From an uncultured Devosia sp. (GTDB lineage Bacteria; Pseudomonadota; Alphaproteobacteria; Rhizobiales; Devosiaceae), in NCBI RefSeq assembly GCF_963517015.1, contig NZ_CAUQDV010000001.1, positions 434,001 to 498,000 on the forward strand: DNA of 64,000 nt, in the 5' to 3' direction. Below, piece after piece: positions 58,333 through 64,000 of the stretch (position 1 is its first letter; every line of letters begins with the position of its first letter). The position numbers and the translations under genes are program-made. The notes beneath the pieces are model-generated. The model was not told where the DNA came from. It saw only the letters and a list, made by a program, of their open reading frames with translations, and did no database searches.

Positions 58333-59646
58333 ATGAAGCGACTAAAAGGGCTAGCCACGCTCGGCATCGTTGCCGCGCTCCTGACTACCACGGCAGCGCA
58401 TGCTCAGACAGAAGTTCGGTTCGCCCGCTTCTTCGGTGCCTGCGAGGCAGACTTCGGCACCAACGTGGATCCGGCATTGCCGTCCAATGAGTGCGGTGTG
58501 ATCACCACGCTCACCAACATCTTCAACGCGGAGAACCCCGACATTCGGGTCGTGCCCGAGATCGTCGAATGGGGCCCCTATTACGAGCAACTCGCAGGCC
58601 GCATCGCGACGGGCGACGTGCCCGACATCTCGGTGATGCATGGTGACATGCTCATCAACTTCGTGAACCGAGGCCTGATCGAGCCGCTCGATGCTGCGCT
58701 TGAGGAGGCCGGCATCGACGTCGACGACATCGCCGAAGGACCCCGTGAAAACGTAACTGTCGAAGGTCAGATCTACGCACTGCCGCAGGACTTCGTTACC
58801 TGGTTGTGGCACACGAACTCCGGCCTGATGGCTGAAGCCGGTCTGGGAGAGGTTAATGCGCCCGTCTATCCGACTTCGGCCGACGAACTGCTCGCCCAGG
58901 CCCGCCAGTTCAAGGAAGCTACCGGCAAGCCCTACCTGGCACTGACGATGGACCCGACGAGCGCAGCACGCACGCTCTACACGATGATGTTGCAAAACGG
59001 CACGCCGCTCTTCCCGGAATCCACGAAGGTCATCGATCTGCATTCGGAGGCCGCAAAATCTGCGATCACGCTGATGAAGACGCTGATCGACGAGGAGTTG
59101 ATGGTCATTCAGCCCGATTGGTCTACCGCCTTCACAGAATTCTCGGGCGGCTCTTCCGGGAACATGCTTGGCGGCACGTGGCAGATAGGCGATCTTGTTC
59201 GTCTGAGCGAACAGACCGGCGGTCAGTTGGACGGGTACGTCGCCCATCCATTCCCTACCGTCTTTGGGGAGCCAGCAGTGTGGACCGCGAGCCACTCTTG
59301 GGTGATGCTCAAGGGTGGTGCCGCCACGCCTGAAAAGCGAGCGGCATCGCTGAAGTTCCTTAAGTTCCTGTTCGACAATAACATCCATTGGGCTCGCACT
59401 GGTCACCTGCCCATGCGGACGTCTTTGATGACCAGCCCGGAGTTCACTTCTATGCCGTACCGGCTGGACTTTGCTTCCGTGCCACCGATCGCCCAGCACA
59501 TCCCCAAGGAAGTCCTGCAGCAGCGCATCATCATGCCATTCATCGGTGAAGAGCTGCTGGCCATTTTCCAAGGCCAGAAATCCATCGACGACGGCATCGC
59601 CGCCGCCGAGGAACGCGTGAACACCTACTTGGCTCGCCTTCGCTAG
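58333..59646 (+). CDS. Sugar ABC transporter substrate-binding protein
   Basis: The product is 437 residues. A signal peptide of about 24 residues ends AAHA-QT. The mature part is a cluster-B/CUT1-type binding protein (VRFARFFGACEADFG, FNAENPDIRVVPEIVEW, GDVPDISVMHGDML, and a lobe with GGSSGNMLGGTWQIGDL). Two cysteines near the mature N-terminus (ACEADFG... NECGV) could form a disulfide. It binds the arabino-oligosaccharide or arabinose; the exact ligand is not readable. AGGGAGG precedes the ATG. Confidence 0.93.
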   Translation: MKRLKGLATLGIVAALLTTTAAHAQTEVRFARFFGACEADFGTNVDPALPSNECGVITTLTNIFNAENPDIRVVPEIVEWGPYYEQLAGRIATGDVPDISVMHGDMLINFVNRGLIEPLDAALEEAGIDVDDIAEGPRENVTVEGQIYALPQDFVTWLWHTNSGLMAEAGLGEVNAPVYPTSADELLAQARQFKEATGKPYLALTMDPTSAARTLYTMMLQNGTPLFPESTKVIDLHSEAAKSAITLMKTLIDEELMVIQPDWSTAFTEFSGGSSGNMLGGTWQIGDLVRLSEQTGGQLDGYVAHPFPTVFGEPAVWTASHSWVMLKGGAATPEKRAASLKFLKFLFDNNIHWARTGHLPMRTSLMTSPEFTSMPYRLDFASVPPIAQHIPKEVLQQRIIMPFIGEELLAIFQGQKSIDDGIAAAEERVNTYLARLR

Positions 59647-59728
59647 CCCCCGACGCCGGCCGCTCGCCGAGCGGCCGGCCCTTCTCGAAACACCTGACGA
59701 ACGCGCCCGGAGCGCCAGGAGCCTTGCT

Positions 59729-61234
59729 ATGACTAAAGCCAGCGTCATCGTGGACAAGGACTTCGTCCTTTCTGATCTCGACCGGCGAATTTTCGGCCAG
59801 TTCGCCGAGCATATGGGCCGCTGCATCTATGGCGGCCTGTACGAGCCCACCCATCCCACGGCCGATGAGCACGGTTTCCGGCAGGACGTGATGGAGCTCG
59901 TCAAAGAGCTGGGCGTGACCATCGTCCGATATCCCGGCGGCAACATGCTGTCCGGATACAACTGGGAAGACGGTGTCGGCCCCAAGGAGGACCGCCCACG
60001 GCGCCTGGAACTGTCACGTTTCGTGACGGAGACCAACCAGATGGGCACGGACGACTTCATCGACTGGTGCCGCAAGACCGGCATCGAGCCGATGCTGGCA
60101 ACTAATGTCGCGTCTCGAGACCTCAACGGTGCCTGGGGCCACGTCGAATATTGCAACATCCCTGGCGGCACGACCATGAGCGACAAGCGGCGCGCCAATG
60201 GCTACGAAGAGCCGCACAACGTCAAGTTCTGGTGCATCGGCAACGAGCCGGACGGCTTCTGGCAGATCGCCCAGAAGAGTGCCAAGGAATACGGCCGGAT
60301 CGTCGCCGAGGCCGCCAAGATCATCAAGTGGATCGACCACGAGATCGAAGTCGCAGCGTCCGCTTCCTCGAACCGCAACATGCCACATTACGGCGATTGG
60401 GAGCGTACGATCTTGGAGGATGCGTTCGACTATATCGACTACTTGGCACCTCACACCTATTTCAAGAACGACCCGGACACGATGGAGTTCTTCGCGAACA
60501 TCGAACTGATGGACGCGTACATCAAGGAGACGGTCGCCATGTGCGACGCCGTCGCCGGCCAGCGCCGTTCCTCCAAACGTATCATGCTGTCGTTCGACGA
60601 ATGGAACATCGCCGCGCGCTGGAAGCCGGAGGACAAGAAGGCCAAGCCAGGAGAATGGCCCGATGTCATGCCCATCATCGAGGACGTCTATACGGTCGAG
60701 GACGCCCTGCTGATCGGCGGGACCATGCAGACGTTGATCAACAATGGGGACCGCGTGAAGGTTGCCTGTTTCGCCCAGCTGGTCAATGTCATCGCGCCGA
60801 TCATGACGGAAGATGGCGGTCCCGCTTGGCGGCAGACCATCTTCTGGCCGCTCGCCTTGGCAAGCAAGTACGGCCACGGGAAGATTCTCAGACAGAACGT
60901 CTCGTCCGAGAAGACCGCCACCAAGACCTGGGCGGAGATGCCCTACCTTGTCTCGACCGTGCTGCATGACGACGCGACTGGCCAGACGGTGATCTTCGCA
61001 CTCAACCGCAATCTCGAGGAGTCGATGGAGCTTTCAGTTGCGCTCAAGGGATTGGGCAAAGACCGCAAGGTCACCGCCACCCACGAAATCGCCAACGCCG
61101 ATCTCAAAGCCACGAACACCAAGGACAATCCGGACAACATCCAGCCCGGCACCATCGGGTCAGTCACCATCGGCGGCGAGACCGTCAATGCCACTCTGAA
61201 GCCGGCGTCCTGGAACGTCATTGTCATTAACTGA
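59729..61234 (+). CDS. Alpha-L-arabinofuranosidase, GH51 (copy 1)
   Basis: The product is 501 residues with no signal peptide, so it is cytoplasmic. The (beta/alpha)8 barrel carries the GH51 acid/base in WCIGNEPDGFW (E173) and the nucleophile in SFDEWNIAAR (E291); RYPGGNMLSGYNWEDG is the conserved substrate-binding segment. A C-terminal beta-sandwich ends TLKPASWNVIVI. It releases terminal L-arabinose from imported short arabinosides. Confidence 0.96.
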   Translation: MTKASVIVDKDFVLSDLDRRIFGQFAEHMGRCIYGGLYEPTHPTADEHGFRQDVMELVKELGVTIVRYPGGNMLSGYNWEDGVGPKEDRPRRLELSRFVTETNQMGTDDFIDWCRKTGIEPMLATNVASRDLNGAWGHVEYCNIPGGTTMSDKRRANGYEEPHNVKFWCIGNEPDGFWQIAQKSAKEYGRIVAEAAKIIKWIDHEIEVAASASSNRNMPHYGDWERTILEDAFDYIDYLAPHTYFKNDPDTMEFFANIELMDAYIKETVAMCDAVAGQRRSSKRIMLSFDEWNIAARWKPEDKKAKPGEWPDVMPIIEDVYTVEDALLIGGTMQTLINNGDRVKVACFAQLVNVIAPIMTEDGGPAWRQTIFWPLALASKYGHGKILRQNVSSEKTATKTWAEMPYLVSTVLHDDATGQTVIFALNRNLEESMELSVALKGLGKDRKVTATHEIANADLKATNTKDNPDNIQPGTIGSVTIGGETVNATLKPASWNVIVIN

Positions 61235-61268
61235 GCCTTCAAGGAGAGCGCTTCGGCGCACCAAGACT

Positions 61269-62780
61269 ATGGTCAAAGCATCCGTAACCGTCAGTGCCGA
61301 CTTCGTACTGTCAGACATCGACCGGCGCATTTTCGGCAACTTCATCGAGCAGATGGGCCGGCAGGTCCTTGGCGGCATCTATGAGCCCGGCCATCCGACA
61401 GCCGATGATAAGGGCTTCCGCCACGACGTCATCGATCTGGTCAAGGAGCTGGGCGTCACCATCGTGCGCTACCCCGGTGGCAACATCCTGTCTGGATACA
61501 ACTGGAAGGACGGCATTGGTCCGCGCGAGGAACGGCCCCGTACCCTATGTCTGTCAAGGTTCACCATCGAGACGCATCAGGTCGGCACCAACGAATTCAT
61601 CGATTGGTGCAAGCTCGCCGATGTCGAGCCGATGCTGGCAATCAACCTAGAATCCCAGGGCTTCGACAGCGCCCGCGAGTATGTTGAATACTGCAACCAC
61701 AAGGGCGGAAGCCAGTGGAGCGACCTGCGCATCGAGCACGGCTATACCGAGCCTCATAAGGTGCAGGTTTGGTGCTTGGGTAACGAGCCAGATGGTCATT
61801 GGCAGATCGCGGCCCATTCGGCCGAGACATACGCACGGATCGCCACCGAGACGGCCAAGGCCATAAAGTGGATCGATCCGAACACGCAGCTGACCCTGGC
61901 TCCCTCGGCCGCTCGCAGCATGCCCTACTATGGCGAATGGGAACGCATCGCCCTGGAAGACGCCTTCGACTACGTCGATTTCATTGCCCCCCACATGTAT
62001 TTCAAGGACGATCACAAGGATACGTCGGAATATCTGGCCTGGGCCGACCAGATGAACGGCTACATCAAGGAAATGGTGGCCATGTGCGACGCCGTCGCCG
62101 GCAAGAAGCGCAGCCAGAAGCGCATCATGCTGTCGTTCGACGAATGGAACATCGGTGCTCGCTGGCCGATCGAAGAAAAGCGTGCGGTTCCTGGCGAATG
62201 GCCGGAGCGCATCACGATCCTCGAAGAGGCTTATACGGTCGAGGACGCCTTGTTGATTGGCGGTGCCATGCAGGCACTTCTCAACAACGCAGATCGCGTC
62301 AAGGTCGCGTGCTTCGCTCAATTGGTGAACTGCATTGCGCCGATCATGACCGTGGACAATGGCCCGGCCTGGCGCCAGACCATCTTCTGGCCCCTGTCCC
62401 TCGCGAGCAAGTACGGCCATGGCCAGGTACTGCAGCAGGTCGTCGACAGCCCCAGTTATGCTGCGAAGACCTGGCACGACGTGCCTTATCTGCTGTCCAC
62501 TGTGATCAACGACCCGGAGACGGGCCGAACGACCATCATCGCGGCCAATCGTCATCTGACCGAGGCGATGGACCTGACCGTCATGCTCAAGGGGTTGGGA
62601 GAAGGGCGCCATGTGAGCCACACCCACGAGCTGGCCAACGACGACCTGAAAGCCGTCAACTCGGCCGAGTCCCCGGACAATATCGTGCCAGGAGAAGTCG
62701 GTACCGTCGCACTCAAGGGCGAGGAGCTGACAGCGCAGCTCAAGCCGGCATCCTGGAACGTCATCGTCATCGACCGATAG
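61269..62780 (+). CDS. Alpha-L-arabinofuranosidase, GH51 (copy 2)
   Basis: The product is 503 residues, co-linear with copy 1 along its length, with catalytic residues E173 (LGNEPDGHW) and E292 (SFDEWNIGAR). ATG 61269 matches the start of copy 1; the AAGGAG site is about 22 bases away, which is far, so initiation may depend on coupling. Differences cluster in barrel loops, e.g. ESQGFDSAREYVEY in place of ASRDLNGAWGHVEY, so the two may favour different linkages or chain lengths. Confidence 0.96.
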   Translation: MVKASVTVSADFVLSDIDRRIFGNFIEQMGRQVLGGIYEPGHPTADDKGFRHDVIDLVKELGVTIVRYPGGNILSGYNWKDGIGPREERPRTLCLSRFTIETHQVGTNEFIDWCKLADVEPMLAINLESQGFDSAREYVEYCNHKGGSQWSDLRIEHGYTEPHKVQVWCLGNEPDGHWQIAAHSAETYARIATETAKAIKWIDPNTQLTLAPSAARSMPYYGEWERIALEDAFDYVDFIAPHMYFKDDHKDTSEYLAWADQMNGYIKEMVAMCDAVAGKKRSQKRIMLSFDEWNIGARWPIEEKRAVPGEWPERITILEEAYTVEDALLIGGAMQALLNNADRVKVACFAQLVNCIAPIMTVDNGPAWRQTIFWPLSLASKYGHGQVLQQVVDSPSYAAKTWHDVPYLLSTVINDPETGRTTIIAANRHLTEAMDLTVMLKGLGEGRHVSHTHELANDDLKAVNSAESPDNIVPGEVGTVALKGEELTAQLKPASWNVIVIDR

Positions 62781-62857
62781 CTCGCTTTTCCTCCGCGTCC
62801 ATTCCGGACGCTAAGCGAGCCCGATCCGGGCCGTTGCACTCTCCCGCAGCGGCCCGG
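62780..62857. terminator. Two hairpins after the arabinofuranosidase genes
   Basis: GCTCGCTT (62780-62787) pairs with AAGCGAGC (62813-62820); CCGGGCCG (62826-62833) pairs with CGGCCCGG (62850-62857). Neither has a T-run, so termination may be partial, leaving some read-through into the reductase gene. Confidence 0.55.
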
Positions 62858-62893
62858 TACTAATAGGCCGGCGTGTGAGATACCGAGGTTAGA

Positions 62894-63895
62894 ATGAGTC
62901 AACTGATGCAATATCGACGTCTTGGAAAGACCGGACTGCAGGTCAGTGAGCTTTCGCTTGGCTCCTGGGTGACGTTCGGCAAGCAGGTGGATCAGGCTGA
63001 AGCCATGGCCATCATGGAACACGCCTATGATGCTGGTATCAATTTCTTCGACAATGCCGAAGGGTACGAAAGCGGTCGATCAGAAGAGCTGATGGGCGAT
63101 GCGCTTGCCGAGTTCCGATGGGACCGTGACAGTTACATAGTCTCATCGAAAGTGTTTTGGGGCGGGCGGAAGCCAACCCAACGTGGTCTAAGCCGCAAAC
63201 ATGTCACCGAAGCCTGCCATGCCGCGCTCCGGCGTCTCAAGGTCGACTATCTCGACCTCTATTTCTGCCACAGGCCAGATCCTGACACACCGATCGAAGA
63301 AACTGTTTGGGCGATGCACAACCTGGTGACCCAGGGCAAGATTCTTTACTGGGGCACCTCCGAATGGAATGCGCAGCAGATAACCGAGGCTTGGGGTGTA
63401 GCGCGAGGCTTGGGCATCACTCCACCGGCGATGGAACAGCCACAGTACAACCTTTTCGAACGCCAAAAGGTGGAGGGAGACTATCTTCCGCTCTATGAGT
63501 TGACGGGACTTGGCACGACGATCTGGTCTCCGCTTGCCTCAGGTGTCCTGACTGGCAAGTATAGCGACGGAATTCCTGGAGGGAGCCGTCTCAACCTTTC
63601 GGGCTATGAGTGGCTGCGAGCGGAATGGGAAAGTGACGCTGGCAAGGCTAAGCTCGAGAAGGTTCGGCAACTATCCAGTTTAGCCGGTGAGATTGGCATG
63701 CCTGTCCATCATCTCGCACTGCTGTGGTGTCTCTCCAACCCGCATGTCTCGACTGTCATTCTCGGCGCCTCAAAGAAAAGTCAGCTGGTAGATAATCTAG
63801 CTGCACTGAAATCCCGAGATCGCTTTTCGTCTGATGTGGCAGAGCGGGTTGAGGCAATCTTTGACAACAAGCCGGCTGGCCCTTTGCGTTACTAG
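62894..63895 (+). CDS. Aldo/keto reductase (potassium-channel beta-like)
   Basis: The product is 333 residues. The catalytic tetrad is D53, Y58 (FFDNAEGYESGRSEE), K86 (IVSSKVF) and H126 (YFCHRPDP). The NADPH site near the end reads STVILGASKKSQLVDNL. This is the Kv-beta/YghZ branch, which reduces varied aldehydes. In this setting it may detoxify or recycle glycolaldehyde or reduce a sugar aldehyde, but that is inference. It lies 113 bases after GH51 copy 2. Confidence 0.9.
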   Translation: MSQLMQYRRLGKTGLQVSELSLGSWVTFGKQVDQAEAMAIMEHAYDAGINFFDNAEGYESGRSEELMGDALAEFRWDRDSYIVSSKVFWGGRKPTQRGLSRKHVTEACHAALRRLKVDYLDLYFCHRPDPDTPIEETVWAMHNLVTQGKILYWGTSEWNAQQITEAWGVARGLGITPPAMEQPQYNLFERQKVEGDYLPLYELTGLGTTIWSPLASGVLTGKYSDGIPGGSRLNLSGYEWLRAEWESDAGKAKLEKVRQLSSLAGEIGMPVHHLALLWCLSNPHVSTVILGASKKSQLVDNLAALKSRDRFSSDVAERVEAIFDNKPAGPLRY

Positions 63896-63921
63896 TTGAG
63901 CATCAGGCGCGCCGGTTGTCT

Positions 63922-63999
63922 GGTCGGAGCAATGGACTCTTGCCGTCCGCCTGCCTTTCGCAAGATGGCCGGGACCGGCAAGAGTCCGTGGTCCGAACC
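63922..63999. repeat. Long inverted repeat at the right edge
   Basis: GGACTCTTGCCG (63934-63945) and CGGCAAGAGTCC (63976-63987) are perfect 12-base arms 30 bases apart. Outer parts GGTCGGA (63922-63928) and TCCGAACC (63992-63999) also pair with one bulge. It may be a terminator-like structure after the reductase or the end of a mobile element lying beyond the window. Confidence 0.6.
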
Positions 64000-64000
64000 A

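Overview
The window reads as a chromosomal segment of an alphaproteobacterium of the order Hyphomicrobiales, most likely Devosia or a close relative. That placement is inferred from gene order (atpHAGDC next to priA; the run rplU-rpmA-GNAT-obgE-proB-proA-nadD-rsfS-rlmH-envC-ctpA-polysaccharide deacetylase-rppH), an Ala/Lys-rich C-terminal extension on L21 and high GC, not from a marker-gene search.

Region 1 (1-24.06 kb) is conserved core. It holds a likely xerC start at the left edge, priA, a ParDE toxin-antitoxin pair, the F1-ATPase operon atpHAGDC on the + strand, and then a long tightly packed - strand cluster. Read in its own direction that cluster runs from rplU-rpmA through three tandem GNAT acetyltransferases, obgE-proB-proA, nadD, rsfS and rlmH to an inserted VapBC-like pair, envC-ctpA-deacetylase, and rppH-racemase. 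A lipobox-free MBL-fold protein, a gamma-glutamylcyclotransferase-like protein and tRNA-Ser(CGA) close the region.

Region 2 (24.06-about 48.3 kb) is an accessory island beginning just after the tRNA-Ser 3' end with a tyrosine integrase. Its cargo is almost entirely genes of phage-defence type: SIR2 + HerA; two large proteins carrying PD-(D/E)xK-like motifs; a 1439-residue NACHT/STAND-like NTPase with a nuclease-like C-terminus; a DUF6161-type membrane protein; two TcmP-like proteins around a three-Cys DUF5131 (Gp37/Gp68) protein; an anti-phage dCTP-deaminase-like protein with a coupled small partner; and an HEMGH metallopeptidase. A family of short palindromic repeats sits in the gaps between these modules, at least five times in 17 kb, and may mark recombination junctions. 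I could not find a second copy of the tRNA 3' end, so the right border is not proven.

Region 3 (48.3-63.9 kb) is an arabino-oligosaccharide regulon. A LacI-family repressor and four palindromic operators (core TTGCAAGCGCTTGCAA) sit at the divergent promoters. The genes give import (ATP-binding protein, two permeases, binding protein), cytoplasmic release of L-arabinose (two GH51 arabinofuranosidases), and non-phosphorylative oxidation: SDR sugar dehydrogenase, SMP-30 lactonase, IlvD/Edd aldonate dehydratase, HpcH/HpaI aldolase, aldehyde dehydrogenase. The expected end products are pyruvate and glycolate. An aldo/keto reductase follows, and a long inverted repeat closes the window.
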